Position numbers and translations under genes: made by a program
Notes under the pieces: model-generated
What the model was told of the DNA's origin: nothing
The model's input: only the letters and a program-made list of their open reading frames with translations
Database searches by the model: none
Source: Pantoea deleyi
GTDB taxonomy: Bacteria; Pseudomonadota; Gammaproteobacteria; Enterobacterales; Enterobacteriaceae
Reading direction: 5' to 3'
DNA length: 64,000 nt
Assembly (NCBI RefSeq): GCF_022647325.1
Contig: NZ_CP071405.1
Span: 3,038,001-3,102,000, forward strand
Part shown: positions 1 through 9,696 of the stretch, piece after piece
Position numbering within the stretch: the first letter of the stretch is position 1
Layout: the number at the start of each line of letters is the position of its first letter

Positions 1-808
1 GCACCGGCTCGCCCTGCATCAGCGATAAGTTAACCTGTGAGCGCGCCTGCTCGATCATGCTCTGCTGCGGCGTGCCCCGGTTGAGCCGCCGGATCGCATC
101 CTGCATCACCATCAACAGGATCGGATCGCTTTCCGGCATCGCACGCAAAAGATCGCGCTTCGGGATCACCAGTGAGTTAAATGGCTGATCGAACCAGACC
201 GGCGCATCGAACACTTTGCAGTGATCGTGCCACTGGCCGGGGCGCGGATGCTCAAAATGCACCTCACGCGGAGCCCAGTGGCGGCCCGCGACGTGGCGGA
301 TCAGGTTCATAAACATGCCCAGCGTCAGCTCGGCATCCTGACGGCGAGAGAGGATGGCGCCGTGCCGCACCTGATAGTCGAGCCGCCAGCATTCGCCCTT
401 ATCCACCAGGCGGGTCAGCGTGTCGTGCTGATGCCAGGGAAATGCGGCCACCACGTTTTGCAGCGCCTGCTCCAGGGTGCCGGAGCAGAGGCCGATATAG
501 CCGATCAGGCCTAATGACTGCGGTTTAAACTGCCTGCCGTAGTGCAAACCGAAGTTATCAGATCCGGAGTGGCGCGCCGCCTCTTCCAGCACCCGACAGT
601 AGTTCACCAGCCCCAGGCTCAGCGTCGGGCTGGCCAGCCGTTCCGGATCGATGCCGCTGATGCCGAAGATGCGATCGGCATCGCCGCCCTGCGTATGAAT
701 AAATTCGCCTAATCCGGTCGCCGCCGCAGCCAGCACGCCGTGATTGCCTGCCCCTGTCGCGGCAGAGCAGGCAGCAAACGCATCGGGTTTTATCAGTGTC
801 GGATTCAT
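1..808 (-). CDS. AraC-family transcriptional regulator, C-terminal part outside the window
   Basis: Reading the minus strand from the ATG at 808 gives about 269 residues with no stop before the window edge. The visible part begins MNPTLIKPDAF and resembles the N-terminal ligand-sensing domain (Arabinose_bd type, PF12625) of OruR/ArgR-like AraC regulators, with the typical stretches GLHYGRQFKPQSLG and HFEHPRP. The C-terminal double helix-turn-helix DNA-binding domain should lie just before position 1, so it cannot be checked. The gene sits 160 bp downstream of a kinase gene on the same strand and near an amine permease, so it may regulate them; that link is inferred. Family assignment is fairly sure; the effector is unknown. 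Confidence 0.72.
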   Translation of the reverse strand, partial: MNPTLIKPDAFAACSAATGAGNHGVLAAAATGLGEFIHTQGGDADRIFGISGIDPERLASPTLSLGLVNYCRVLEEAARHSGSDNFGLHYGRQFKPQSLGLIGYIGLCSGTLEQALQNVVAAFPWHQHDTLTRLVDKGECWRLDYQVRHGAILSRRQDAELTLGMFMNLIRHVAGRHWAPREVHFEHPRPGQWHDHCKVFDAPVWFDQPFNSLVIPKRDLLRAMPESDPILLMVMQDAIRRLNRGTPQQSMIEQARSQVNLSLMQGEPV

Positions 809-968
809 GGTCGCCTCTGTCAGATTCAGGTGGATCACCTTCACCGATCTCTGAGCAAGTTCCATACTAGGTCCCCGCGGCCCTGACTGCGGCCTGCGGG
901 CGGCCCGGTGGGAGCAGACGCCTGACATCCGGCACTGCGGCGGCGCAGGGACGCCCGCCGCTGGTGCA

Positions 969-1973
969 TCAGGCGCCGACCGGCAGCGCACTGCCCGCCA
1001 GATAACGGCGGCAGAGGCGCACCGAGTGGCTGGCCCATTCCGGCCCGAGGCTACGCGCCATTTCCGTTTCCGCATGCGATCCCACCCAGGCGGTGAGCTG
1101 GATACGGCGCTGGATCAGCAGCGCGGGCAGCATCGCCATCTCTGCATCACTGATATGCGCCACCTGCTCATAACCGCGGATCCAGTGTTCGATCCACTCT
1201 GGCGCGCGCGGATGGTGCTCCACAAAACTGATCGCCGCCGCCAGATCGTGCAGATACCAGCCCAGCCCGCAGTCGTCGAAGTCGATCACCCGCGTCTCCC
1301 CTTTGTGCAGCAGCAGGTTGGTCAGCCGCAGATCCGCATGGATCAGGCCGTAGCGATCCGATCCCTTGCCAAACTGCGCCAGTGCCGATCCCACCTGCGC
1401 GATCGCCTGCTCTACCACGCCGTGATCGGCGGCAGGGAGATTGGGCGCATCCTGCCAGCGTCCCCAGTGGCTGCGATCGCTGGTCATGGTGTCGTGATCC
1501 CAGATAATGCGGCGGAAACCCGCAGGCGGCTGCCACTGTTTACTGTGCTGATGCAGGCGCGCGGTGATCTGCCCGAGCTGCTGAAAAGCGCGGGGATCGA
1601 CCTCGGTCGTGGGCATCTCCCCCTCGATCCAGTGAAACAGCACGACGTAGCGCTCTCCGCCATCCGGCAGCCGCAGCGTCAGGACCTTTTCACCTGTCTT
1701 ATCGGGCACCGCTTCCGGCACCATGATGCCGGTTTCGCGCAGCGCATCAAGCCACAGCAGTTCGCTGACGATGTCTGCTTTCTGATGATAATCGCCGCGG
1801 TGCAGCCTCAGCGCATAACGGCGGCCTGCGGCCTGCAGCAGAAAGGTGGCGTTCTCCGATCGGCACAGCAGGCTGAGTGTGCCCTGCAGCGCGGCGGGAT
1901 AACAGGCCAGCGCCTGCCGGGCCATCAGGGTCAGTTGGGAATCAGTCAGATTGTCATATTGTTTAGCACTCAT
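969..1973 (-). CDS. Phosphotransferase, APH/choline-kinase fold (possible amino-alcohol or hydroxy-amine kinase)
   Basis: A 334-residue protein of the APH family (PF01636). The Brenner-type catalytic motif is visible as HADLRLTNLL (residues about 213-222), followed by the metal-binding VIDFDDCGLGW. These are the motifs of small-molecule kinases related to homoserine kinase II, choline kinase and hydroxylysine kinase. I chose the ATG at 1973 because AGGAG lies 8 nt upstream; a GTG two codons earlier fits less well. It is divergent from an ethanolamine-type permease at 2221, and an AraC regulator follows it. This suggests a kinase acting on an imported amino alcohol or hydroxy-amine, but the substrate is inference. 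It could also be a general antibiotic-kinase relative. Confidence 0.75.
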   Translation of the reverse strand: MSAKQYDNLTDSQLTLMARQALACYPAALQGTLSLLCRSENATFLLQAAGRRYALRLHRGDYHQKADIVSELLWLDALRETGIMVPEAVPDKTGEKVLTLRLPDGGERYVVLFHWIEGEMPTTEVDPRAFQQLGQITARLHQHSKQWQPPAGFRRIIWDHDTMTSDRSHWGRWQDAPNLPAADHGVVEQAIAQVGSALAQFGKGSDRYGLIHADLRLTNLLLHKGETRVIDFDDCGLGWYLHDLAAAISFVEHHPRAPEWIEHWIRGYEQVAHISDAEMAMLPALLIQRRIQLTAWVGSHAETEMARSLGPEWASHSVRLCRRYLAGSALPVGA

Positions 1974-2220
1974 CACTCCGGCTCCTGGTCACTTGCGTGA
2001 ACTCAGCATGCGTCGCCGGATGCGGCGCTGCTTGACCTCAGAAGAGACAAAGTTGACCGCAGCGTGCAGCCAGCCCGGTTGCTGCCGCTGAGTTGACCGC
2101 GGAGGACAGAAATCACTGCGCCCGCGTCAAGTCGCGCCGCGCCGGGCTTCGGCATTATCACTGCTTTAGCGTCATGGCGGTGTAACGCCGCGTGAGACCA
2201 ACAACGACGGGGATAACGGT

Positions 2221-3585
2221 ATGACAGACAGACTCAAGCCCACGCTGGGCACGCTGCATCTGTGGGGAATTGCGGTTGGCCTGGTGATCTCAGGCGAATA
2301 CTTTGGCTGGAGCTATGGCTGGGCCGTGGCGGGCACGCTGGGATTTCTGGTGACCACCGCGCTGATCGCCACGCTCTATACCTGCTTTATTTTCAGCTTC
2401 ACCGAACTGACCACCGCCATCCCCCATGCGGGCGGCCCCTTTGCCTACAGCCGCCGCGCCTTTGGCGAAACCGGCGGGCTGATCGCCGGTCTGGCGACGC
2501 TGATTGAGTTTGTCTTTGCGCCCCCGGCGATAGCCCTGGCGATCGGGGCCTATCTCAACGTGCAGTATCCCGCTCTTAACCCGAAAACCGCGGCCGCAGG
2601 CGCCTATCTGCTGTTTATGACGCTGAATATTCTCGGCGTGAAGCTGGCGGCGATGTTTGAGCTGGTGGTGACCGTACTGGCGGTGCTGGAACTGCTGGTG
2701 TTTATGGGCGTGGTCTCGCCCGGCTTCAGCCTGGCTAACTTTACCGCACACGGCTGGGCGGGCAGCGACAGTTTCGGTCTGCCCGCCTTCTCCGGCATCT
2801 TTGCCGCGATTCCCTTTGCCATCTGGTTTTTCCTCGCCATTGAGGGCGCGGCGATGGCGGCTGAAGAGGCGAAAGATCCCAGGCGCACCATCCCCCGCGC
2901 CTACATCAGCGGCATTCTGACCCTGGTGGTGCTGGCGATCGGCGTGATGCTGCTGGCAGGCGGCGCGGGCGACTGGCGCAGGCTCTCCGATATTAACGAT
3001 CCGCTGCCGCAGGCGATGAAAATGATTGTCGGCGAACACTCGACCTGGATGCATATGCTGGTCTGGATCGGCCTGTTTGGCCTGATTGCCAGCTTCCACG
3101 GCATCATCCTCGGCTATTCCCGCCAGTTTTTCGCCCTGGCACGCGCGGGCTATCTGCCCCCTTCTCTGGCAAAACTGTCGCGTTTCCACACGCCGCATCG
3201 GGCCATTATTCTCGGCGGCGTGGTGGGTATTGCGGCGATCTACAGCGACGGCGTGATCAATCTGCAGGGAATGACGCTGACGGCGGCGATGATCACCCTG
3301 GCGGTGTTTGGCGCGATTGTGATGTATATCATGAGCATGCTGAGCCTGTTTAAACTGCGGCGCAGCGCGCCGGAGATGGCGCGCAGTTTCCGCGCGCCCG
3401 GCTATCCGGTGGTGCCGGGCATCGCCCTGCTGCTGTCGGTGCTCTGCCTGCTGGCGATGCTGTGGTTCAATCCGGTGATTGGCGGGCTGTTTGTCGCCAT
3501 TATGCTGGCGGGCTGGCTCTACTTTCTGGCGACCAAAACGCAGCGCGCGCGGGCGCCGCAGGACAGTATGCTGGTGGGCGACTAG
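2221..3585 (+). CDS. eat: Ethanolamine-type permease, APC superfamily
   Basis: 454 residues with about 12 hydrophobic segments, an inner-membrane proton-coupled amino acid/polyamine/organocation (APC) transporter. The N-terminal stretch around residues 12-30 (LWGIAVGLVISGEYFGWSYG) and the PHAGGPFAYSRRAFGETGG motif near residue 64 match the ethanolamine permease subgroup rather than general amino acid permeases. The length is usual for that family. No eut catabolic genes are in the window, so imported ethanolamine or a related amine would be used elsewhere or by the neighbouring kinase. A 12-bp inverted repeat follows the stop codon. Confidence 0.8.
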   Translation: MTDRLKPTLGTLHLWGIAVGLVISGEYFGWSYGWAVAGTLGFLVTTALIATLYTCFIFSFTELTTAIPHAGGPFAYSRRAFGETGGLIAGLATLIEFVFAPPAIALAIGAYLNVQYPALNPKTAAAGAYLLFMTLNILGVKLAAMFELVVTVLAVLELLVFMGVVSPGFSLANFTAHGWAGSDSFGLPAFSGIFAAIPFAIWFFLAIEGAAMAAEEAKDPRRTIPRAYISGILTLVVLAIGVMLLAGGAGDWRRLSDINDPLPQAMKMIVGEHSTWMHMLVWIGLFGLIASFHGIILGYSRQFFALARAGYLPPSLAKLSRFHTPHRAIILGGVVGIAAIYSDGVINLQGMTLTAAMITLAVFGAIVMYIMSMLSLFKLRRSAPEMARSFRAPGYPVVPGIALLLSVLCLLAMLWFNPVIGGLFVAIMLAGWLYFLATKTQRARAPQDSMLVGD

Positions 3586-3614
3586 CCGCGATACGGTAGC
3601 GCAACCATGATGAA

Positions 3615-3646
3615 CGATTCAGCGCCGGCTGCCGGGCGCTGAATCG
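3615..3646. terminator. Convergent intergenic hairpin between eat and mak
   Basis: A perfect 12-bp inverted repeat (CGATTCAGCGCC and its complement) with an 8-nt loop lies between the two converging genes. There is no clear T-tract on either side, so it may act as a factor-assisted or bidirectional terminator or as an mRNA 3'-end stabiliser. Confidence 0.45.
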
Positions 3647-3653
3647 TCTGCGG

Positions 3654-4565
3654 TCAGCCGGGCAGCGGCCAGAGCCACGCGGCACCGCGCACGCCGCTGG
3701 AGTCGCCATGCTGCGCCCTGCAAACCGGCGTTTCGCACTCGCCACCAAACACCCACGTCTTCATCAGCAGCGGCACGGTCTGGTAGAGACGATCCACATT
3801 GCTCATGCCGCCGCCCAGGACGATGATATCGGGATCCAGCAGGTTCACCACATGCGCCAGCGATTTCGCCAGCCGGATCTCATAGCGGCTCATCGCCAGC
3901 TCGGCGATCGGATCCTGCTGCGCCAGCAGCGAGACGATCTCCGCCCCTTTGCGATGAACCCCGCTCAGCCGCTGGTAGTCGACGCCAAAGCCGGTGCCGG
4001 ACACAAAGGTCTCGATGCAGCCCTGCTGACCGCAGTAACAGGGAACGTCCTGACGATAGCGCAGTTCATCCTCATCCATCCACGGCAGCGGATTGTGGCC
4101 CCACTCACCGGCGTTGCCGTTGCCGCCGATGCGTGATTCCCCGTTGATCGCCACGCCTGCGCCCGATCCGGTGCCGATGATCACGGCGAAGACGACCGGC
4201 CGGCCGGCCCCGGCGCCGTCGATCGCTTCCGACACCGCCAGACAGTTGGCGTCGTTGGCGATGCGCACCTCCCGGTTCAGCATCCGGGCCAGATCCTTGT
4301 CCAGCGGCTGACCGTTCAGCCAGGTGGAGTTGGCATTTTTTACCCGCTTCGTGTAGGGCGACAGCGAGCCGGGGATCCCGATGCCGACCGTGCCGGTTTC
4401 GCCGGTTTTCTGCTCGGCCAGCCTCACCAGATCGACAATCGTCTGAACGGTTGCCTGATAATCATCACGCGGGGTATTCACCCGGTGTCGGAACTGCTCC
4501 TCTCCCTTATCCGATAACGCGATGACTTCTGTCTTGGTGCCGCCCAGATCGATGCCTATACGCAA
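3654..4565 (-). CDS. mak: Fructokinase / manno(fructo)kinase, ROK family
   Basis: 303 residues, the usual size for Mak. It phosphorylates fructose (and mannose) at C6 with ATP in the cytoplasm. The N-terminal phosphate-binding motif [12 protein letters not shown] (residues 3-14), the sugar-binding region around GTGSGAG, and the ROK zinc-site motif CYCGQQGC followed by IE are all visible. It is divergent from rdgC, as in E. coli, which supports orthology. Recognition is strong. Confidence 0.93.
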   Translation of the reverse strand: MRIGIDLGGTKTEVIALSDKGEEQFRHRVNTPRDDYQATVQTIVDLVRLAEQKTGETGTVGIGIPGSLSPYTKRVKNANSTWLNGQPLDKDLARMLNREVRIANDANCLAVSEAIDGAGAGRPVVFAVIIGTGSGAGVAINGESRIGGNGNAGEWGHNPLPWMDEDELRYRQDVPCYCGQQGCIETFVSGTGFGVDYQRLSGVHRKGAEIVSLLAQQDPIAELAMSRYEIRLAKSLAHVVNLLDPDIIVLGGGMSNVDRLYQTVPLLMKTWVFGGECETPVCRAQHGDSSGVRGAAWLWPLPG

Positions 4566-4711
4566 GGTGAATTCCTCGTTGATGAGTCAGGTGAGAAATA
4601 CAGTAAAAGGGGTCTGCCGGAAAGGCAATGAAACCACGCCCATGTTTCGTTATCATGCGCGCTGACTCTCGCAGACTTGTGCGCCCGATCGCGCTACGGT
4701 AAGGAATCCCG

Positions 4712-5623
4712 ATGTTGTGGTTTAAAAATATGATGGTTTATCGTCTGAATCGTGACATTCCGTTGTCCGCAGATGAGATGGAAAAACAGCTCGACGCTTT
4801 CACGTTTTCACCCTGTGGCAGTCAGGATATGAGCAAGACGGGCTGGGTCCCGCCGATGGGCAACCGCAGCGACGCCCTGACCCACGAAAATAAGGGTCAG
4901 ATCGTTATCTGCGCCCGCAAAGAAGAGAAAATCCTGCCTTCGCCGGTGGTGAAACAGGCGCTGGAAGCGAAAATCGACAAGCTGGAAGCGGAGCAGAGCC
5001 GTAAGCTGAAGAAGACCGAAAAAGATTCGCTGAAAGATGAAGTGCTGCACAGCCTGCTGCCGCGCGCCTTCAGCCGTTTCAGCCAGACCTTTATGTGGAT
5101 CGACACGGTTAATAACCTGATTATGGTGGACTGTGCCAGCGCGAAAAAAGCGGAAGATACGCTGGCGCTGCTGCGCAAAAGCCTGGGCTCTCTGCCGGTT
5201 GTGCCCCTGACGCTGGAAAACCCGATTGAGCTGACCCTGACCGAATGGGTGCGTTCGGGCGATCTGCCCGCCGGTTTTGCACTGATGGATGAAGCGGAAC
5301 TGAAGGCCCTGCTGGAAGATGGCGGCGTGATCCGCTGCAAGAAACAGGATCTGGTGTGCGATGAGATCGCCAACCACATCGAAGCGGGCAAAGTCGTGAC
5401 CAAACTGGCTCTCGACTGGCAGGAGCGTATTCAGTTCGTGCTGGCCGACGACGGTTCGGTGAAGCGCCTGAAGTTCAGCGACACGCTGCGCGATCAGAAC
5501 GACGATATCGACCGTGAAGATTTTGCGCAGCGCTTCGATGCGGACTTCATTCTGATGACCAGCGAACTGGCCGCCCTGACCAGCAATCTGGTGGAAGCGC
5601 TCGGCGGCGAAGCCCAGCGTTAA
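4712..5623 (+). CDS. rdgC: Recombination-associated protein RdgC
   Basis: 303 residues, the same length as E. coli RdgC. RdgC forms a ring-shaped dimer that binds double-stranded DNA and limits RecA filament activity on the nucleoid. The opening [15 protein letters not shown] and the segment [13 protein letters not shown] are characteristic. It is divergent from mak with a 146-bp intergenic region and is followed by a strong bidirectional terminator shared with ppnP. Confidence 0.95.
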   Translation: MLWFKNMMVYRLNRDIPLSADEMEKQLDAFTFSPCGSQDMSKTGWVPPMGNRSDALTHENKGQIVICARKEEKILPSPVVKQALEAKIDKLEAEQSRKLKKTEKDSLKDEVLHSLLPRAFSRFSQTFMWIDTVNNLIMVDCASAKKAEDTLALLRKSLGSLPVVPLTLENPIELTLTEWVRSGDLPAGFALMDEAELKALLEDGGVIRCKKQDLVCDEIANHIEAGKVVTKLALDWQERIQFVLADDGSVKRLKFSDTLRDQNDDIDREDFAQRFDADFILMTSELAALTSNLVEALGGEAQR

Positions 5624-5790
5624 TGCCGCAGGCTGAATCATGCAGGCCGTGGACCGGGGACGGCAGCGAAAAAAGGGTCAGACCGGCAGGCGGTAAAAAG
5701 GTAATCCGCACCGCCAGACGCTCTCCTGATCCCCGAGCCTGATGCCTGGCTATCGCTGCCTGCATTGCCTGTCGGGCTGCACCACAAACT

Positions 5791-5818
5791 AAAAGGGCCG
5801 CTGAGCGGCCCTTTTTTT
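5791..5818. terminator. Bidirectional rho-independent terminator, rdgC/ppnP
   Basis: A GGGCCGC stem with a TGA loop and a GCGGCCC arm (5795-5811) is flanked by AAAA upstream and seven T residues downstream, so it can terminate transcripts from both sides. The T-tract runs into the ppnP stop codon. Confidence 0.85.
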
Positions 5819-6107
5819 AATCTTTCAGGTAACGGCAGAGGTAGGCGCTGGGTTCGCCGACCTGCAGATGGAATTCGCTGTGACCCGGCACGTTAAACAC
5901 CGATCCCGCTTCAAACCACTTCCACTCGGTTTCACCTGGCAGCAGCACCTTAAGCGACCCGCTGACCACGGTCATCTCTTCCGGCTGGCCGGTGCCGAAG
6001 GTGTATTCACCTTCCGCCATCACGCCCACGCTGGCACGGCCCGTGCTCGCACTATCAAAACCGATAGACTTAACTTTTCCGTCAAAATACTCACTTACGT
6101 TGAGCAT
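5817..6107 (-). CDS. ppnP: Pyrimidine/purine nucleoside phosphorylase
   Basis: A 96-residue cupin-fold protein (formerly YaiE, DUF1255) that phosphorolyses several nucleosides to base and ribose-1-phosphate. The segments [29 protein letters not shown] and [16 protein letters not shown] match the family almost residue for residue. The start at 6107 gives the family's normal N-terminus (MLNVSEYF) and has GGAG upstream; a longer reading frame from 6125 is not needed. In E. coli aroM lies next to it; no aroM is found here. Confidence 0.93.
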   Translation of the reverse strand: MLNVSEYFDGKVKSIGFDSASTGRASVGVMAEGEYTFGTGQPEEMTVVSGSLKVLLPGETEWKWFEAGSVFNVPGHSEFHLQVGEPSAYLCRYLKD

Positions 6108-6347
6108 AATCGTTCTCCAGAGCACATGTTGTGTGTCTGGCAGTGTAGAAGGGAACCTGCTGATCTGTCACGCGAAATCATGGCCGTTTGTGATCGTCGG
6201 CATCGGGCGGCGCGCCCCTGACAACAGAGTAACTGACTGGAATAAGCGGAGAGGTGAACCTGAAACGGAGTCGGGGGGTGCTCAGAGACGCCCTGGCGGA
6301 CACCTCGCGGCAGGCGAACAGGCCGGCGTCCCTGCCAGCATCAGCAT

Positions 6348-6539
6348 TTACTCTTTCTCGACGTCTTCATAGCGCGCTTTGGCATCACGCGCTTCTTCTT
6401 CCGTCTCATGCTCACTGATTAATGAATTGGGTTTGGGATGATCGGCACGCAGTTCATAAAACGTGACTTTCTTTCCTTCAGGGCCCTTCTCAACAGGCAC
6501 AATTTTCGCTTCACGCGGATAGGGTGGTCTGGTCGGCAT
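6348..6539 (-). CDS. yaiA: YaiA family protein
   Basis: 63 residues, the same size as E. coli YaiA, starting [11 protein letters not shown] and carrying [21 protein letters not shown]. The start at 6539 reproduces the family N-terminus; an upstream ATG at 6593 would add 18 residues with no counterpart. It lies downstream of aroL on the same strand, separated by 110 bp, as in the E. coli aroL-yaiA operon. Function is not established. Confidence 0.9.
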   Translation of the reverse strand: MPTRPPYPREAKIVPVEKGPEGKKVTFYELRADHPKPNSLISEHETEEEARDAKARYEDVEKE

Positions 6540-6649
6540 ACGGTGTCCCTCTTGTCTGAATAACATTCCACAGGACAGGCTGCTGCCTGCCATGAAATCA
6601 GTATAGACAATGGAGTGTGAAGCGGGACGGAAGCGGGAATAATCTGAGG

Positions 6650-7174
6650 TCAGCTGGCGCGAGCCAGGGAGAGCGAAAGCAGGATCGCCTCAACCACGCG
6701 CTCAGGCGACTGCATGGCATCCACCTGATGGTGCGCTGCGGCCTGATAGAGATGCGCGCGTTCACGCAGCACATCGCTCATCTCGTCGGCGATGGGCCGC
6801 CCGGTCAGGGTCGGACGCTGGGCCGCTTCAGGCTCGCTCTCCAGCCGCTCTGCCAGAATCTCCGGCGATGCGCTGAGCCAGATGACCTGCCCCTGCTCCT
6901 GCATAAAGCGGCAGTTCTCTTCAGCCAGAACCATCCCGCCGCCGGTGGCGATGACGGTGCGCGGCGCGGTTACGGCCCGCAGCGACTGCGTTTCACGGGC
7001 GCGAAACCCTTCCCAGCCCTCCTCTGCCACAATCTCCGCCACGCTGCGCTGCGTGCTGAGTTGCAGATGGTGATCGGTATCCGTAAAGGCATAGCCCAGC
7101 GCCTGAGACAGCGCCTCGCCGACCGTGGTTTTGCCGCAACCGCGAGCGCCAATCAAAAAGATGGGTAGTGACAT
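6650..7174 (-). CDS. aroL: Shikimate kinase II
   Basis: 174 residues, the same length as E. coli AroL. It phosphorylates shikimate at the 3-hydroxyl in the common aromatic pathway. The Walker A motif GARGCGKTT lies at residues 9-17, followed by the shikimate-binding DTD (about 32-34), FRARE (about 57-61) and ATGGG (about 79-83). The start at 7174 gives MSLPIFLIG directly before the P-loop; the open frame extends much further upstream, but without homology. yaiA follows in the same direction. I could not confirm a TyrR or TrpR box in the upstream region. Confidence 0.95.
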   Translation of the reverse strand: MSLPIFLIGARGCGKTTVGEALSQALGYAFTDTDHHLQLSTQRSVAEIVAEEGWEGFRARETQSLRAVTAPRTVIATGGGMVLAEENCRFMQEQGQVIWLSASPEILAERLESEPEAAQRPTLTGRPIADEMSDVLRERAHLYQAAAHHQVDAMQSPERVVEAILLSLSLARAS

Positions 7175-7489
7175 CAGGGCCGTTCCTCCGCCTGACCGCG
7201 CGATGCGGCTGCATGGTGAGCTGATTAATGCGACGCATGATAACTGGAAATTATTATGGCCTCCACCCGTCAGGCACGATTTACGCATTTTCGTGACCTT
7301 AACAGCGATAATCTCCATCTTTTCAACGAGAAACCCATGCACACTTTGTGCATTAGCCGCCGGAACAGGCGGTAAAAACGGCGCAAAACCGGGGTAAAAT
7401 GAGACTGGCAATATTTGCTTACCGCCCGGATTTTACTTTTCCTGCTGGCGCCCACATATACTGTTAACCATCGCCACAGGAGAGTCATC
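7175..7489. other. Divergent intergenic region between aroL and the DUF2076 gene
   Basis: About 315 bp with no supported gene. It must hold the divergent promoters for aroL and the DUF2076 gene. A CAGGAGAG ribosome-binding site for the latter is at 7477-7484. I found no convincing regulator site. Confidence 0.5.
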
Positions 7490-8215
7490 ATGCAACGCGA
7501 AGAACAACAACTGATCGAAGGGCTGTTCACCCGTCTGAAACAGGCCGAAAGCCAGACCGTGGCACGGGATGCCGCGGCAGAACAACTGATAAACCAGCAT
7601 CTTAAGACCCAGCCTGGCGCGCCTTACTACATGGCGCAGGCGATCCTGATTCAGGAAGCGGCGCTGAAAAAGCTGAATGAGAAAATTTCAGCGCTGGAAA
7701 GCCAGGTCACGCAGCTGCAACAGCAACAGCAACAACAACCCGCGCAGAGCAGCGGCGGCTTTCTGTCGGGCCTGTTTGGCAGCGGTTCGCGCCAGCAGCA
7801 GCCTGTTCAGCAACAGCCGCAGCAGCCGTGGAACAGTGCGCCGCAGCAACCGGCTCAGCAGCAATATGCGCCCGCGCAGGCCGCCGCCCCGCGCGGCACC
7901 GGCTTCCTGGGCGGCGCATTGCAGACGGCCGTGGGCGTTGCGGGCGGCGTGGTGATGGCGGATATGCTGACCAGCATGTTCCACCACGCGCAGCCGGAGG
8001 AGATCGTCAACATTATCAACGAGCCGCCGCTGCCTGAGATCAACGATAACCTCAACACCTTCAACGGTGGCGATGATCAGGCCGATAGCTTCAACGGCGG
8101 CAACGACAGCAGCTTCCTGGATCAGAACAGCAGCTGGGACACGGATTATGCGAATAACGGCGATCTCAACGATTTTGGCGGCAGCGACTTCGACGACGAC
8201 GACAGCTTCGTTTAA
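7490..8215 (+). CDS. DUF2076 family protein with Gln-rich linker and acidic tail
   Basis: 241 residues. The N-terminal part (1-75) is helical and begins [20 protein letters not shown], the hallmark of DUF2076. Then come a Gln-rich coiled-coil stretch (about 76-90), a Gln/Pro/Ala-rich linker (about 105-140), a short hydrophobic Gly/Ala/Val segment (about 146-165) and a very acidic, Asn/Asp/Ser-rich C-terminus. The start at 7490 has CAGGAGAG six to seven bases upstream. The stop codon overlaps the convergent yaiI stop by 4 bp. It lies between aroL and yaiI, which are adjacent in E. coli, so it looks like a lineage-specific insertion. Function unknown. Confidence 0.85.
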   Translation: MQREEQQLIEGLFTRLKQAESQTVARDAAAEQLINQHLKTQPGAPYYMAQAILIQEAALKKLNEKISALESQVTQLQQQQQQQPAQSSGGFLSGLFGSGSRQQQPVQQQPQQPWNSAPQQPAQQQYAPAQAAAPRGTGFLGGALQTAVGVAGGVVMADMLTSMFHHAQPEEIVNIINEPPLPEINDNLNTFNGGDDQADSFNGGNDSSFLDQNSSWDTDYANNGDLNDFGGSDFDDDDSFV

Positions 8216-8667
8216 TTGCCCCGCTTCTGCTGGGTAAGCCAGCTATCCAGCTCATTCGCAAACTGCTGGCGGTCACGCGGACTCATGGTCGCGGGGCCGC
8301 CGGTCTGCACGCCGCTTGAGCGCAGGGTGTCCATAAAATCGCGCATGGTCAGCCGTTCACGAATCGTTGCCGGTGAGTAACGTTCGCCGCGCGGGTTAAG
8401 CGCCGCCGCCCCCTTCTCAATCACCTCCGCCGCCAGCGGAATATCAGCGGTGATCACCAGATCGCCAGGCTGCACACGTCTGACGATCTCGTTGTCCGCG
8501 ACATCAAACCCGGCAGGCACCTGCAACGTGCGCAGATAAGGTGATGGCGGTACGCGCAGGAACTGATTCGCCACAAAGGTGACCGTGGTCGCGGTGCGGT
8601 CCGCCGCACGATAAAGCACCTCTTTAATCACATTCGGACAGGCATCCGCATCGACCCAGATAGACAT
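8212..8667 (-). CDS. yaiI: YaiI/YqxD family protein (UPF0178)
   Basis: 151 residues, starting [22 protein letters not shown]. The conserved DADACP motif (residues 6-11) and [11 protein letters not shown] are typical of UPF0178, a PIN-like fold family of unknown function. It is divergent from proC, as in E. coli, and overlaps the DUF2076 gene by 4 bp at the 3' ends. Confidence 0.93.
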   Translation of the reverse strand: MSIWVDADACPNVIKEVLYRAADRTATTVTFVANQFLRVPPSPYLRTLQVPAGFDVADNEIVRRVQPGDLVITADIPLAAEVIEKGAAALNPRGERYSPATIRERLTMRDFMDTLRSSGVQTGGPATMSPRDRQQFANELDSWLTQQKRGN

Positions 8668-8830
8668 CTTGATTCCTTACAGTCAGAGAAGGCTCAGATC
8701 TTGCCGGGTTAAGTGTAAATGGCAAATTTTATTTGCGCTGCACTGTCCGGCAGTGACGCTGACTTGTTATTCAGGCTGGCTGAAGTAAGCTGCCTGATAA
8801 CAAAATGACTACTGTCCTAAGGAGATGGCG

Positions 8831-9643
8831 ATGCTGACAAAAAAAATCGGGTTTATCGGCGGCGGAAACATGGCAAAGGCCATAATCGGCGGACTGGTGA
8901 AAAGCGGAAAAGTCACCCCGTCTGATATTTTCATTTACGATCGCAAAGCCGAAACGAATCAGGCGATGGCGGAGCAGTATGGCATCCATGCGGCGGAGAG
9001 CGCAGATGCGCTGGCGCGTGAGGTGGACATCCTGTTCGGCGCGGTGAAGCCGAATGTCATCCTGAAAGTCCTGAAGGAGCTGTCGGGCAGCCTGAAAAAA
9101 GAGGCGATGGTGGTGTCGATTGCGGCAGGGGTGACGCTTGATTCGCTCTCGTCGGTGCTGGGTTACGATCGCAAAATTGTCCGGGCGATGCCGAACACCC
9201 CTTCGCTGGTGAGCCAGGGCATGACCTCGGTAACGCCAAACGTGCTGGTCGAACAGGCGGAGATCGACGAGGTTGTGGCAATCTTTGAGAGCTTTGGCAA
9301 AGCGGCCGTGGTGGATGAGTATCTGATCCACGCTGTCGTCGGCGTCAGCGGCTCCGCACCGGCCTACGTGTTTATGTTCATCGAAGCGATGGCGGATGCG
9401 GCCGTTTCTGGCGGTATGCCTCGCGCCCAGGCCTATCAGTTTGCGGCGCAGGCGGTGAAAGGCGCGGCGGAGATGGTGCTGACCACCGGCAGACACCCCG
9501 CCGAACTCAAGGATATGGTCTGCTCGCCTGGCGGCACCACCATCGAAGCGGTCAGGGTGCTGGAGCAGAAAGGGATGCGGTCGGCGGTGATTGAGGCGAT
9601 GCAGCACTGCATGGCGAAGTCAGAAGCGCTGAGCCGCAGCTGA
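8831..9643 (+). CDS. proC: Pyrroline-5-carboxylate reductase
   Basis: 270 residues. It catalyses the last step of proline synthesis, the NAD(P)H reduction of pyrroline-5-carboxylate. The N-terminal Rossmann motif IGFIGGGNMAKAI (residues 5-17) and the C-terminal signature DMVCSPGGTTIEAVRVLE are clear. I chose the ATG at 8831 because AAGGAG (8819-8824) lies 6 nt upstream; the ATG at 8825 abuts the Shine-Dalgarno sequence. The other proline genes, proB and proA, are also in this window at 44-47 kb. Confidence 0.96.
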   Translation: MLTKKIGFIGGGNMAKAIIGGLVKSGKVTPSDIFIYDRKAETNQAMAEQYGIHAAESADALAREVDILFGAVKPNVILKVLKELSGSLKKEAMVVSIAAGVTLDSLSSVLGYDRKIVRAMPNTPSLVSQGMTSVTPNVLVEQAEIDEVVAIFESFGKAAVVDEYLIHAVVGVSGSAPAYVFMFIEAMADAAVSGGMPRAQAYQFAAQAVKGAAEMVLTTGRHPAELKDMVCSPGGTTIEAVRVLEQKGMRSAVIEAMQHCMAKSEALSRS

Positions 9644-9696
9644 GGTTCCAGAAAAACGCAGGACGATCCGGCTCGCGCCGTCGCCCTGCGTCCGCG

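Noticed and set aside
7175-7489. TyrR or TrpR boxes upstream of aroL
   Set aside because: Only weak partial matches to TGTAAA-N6-TTTACA were seen, below what chance would give.
8850-8860. TTATCGGC resembling a sigma-28 -10 element inside proC
   Set aside because: It encodes the conserved FIGGG of the Rossmann motif, has no matching -35, and no gene lies downstream in that direction at a suitable distance.
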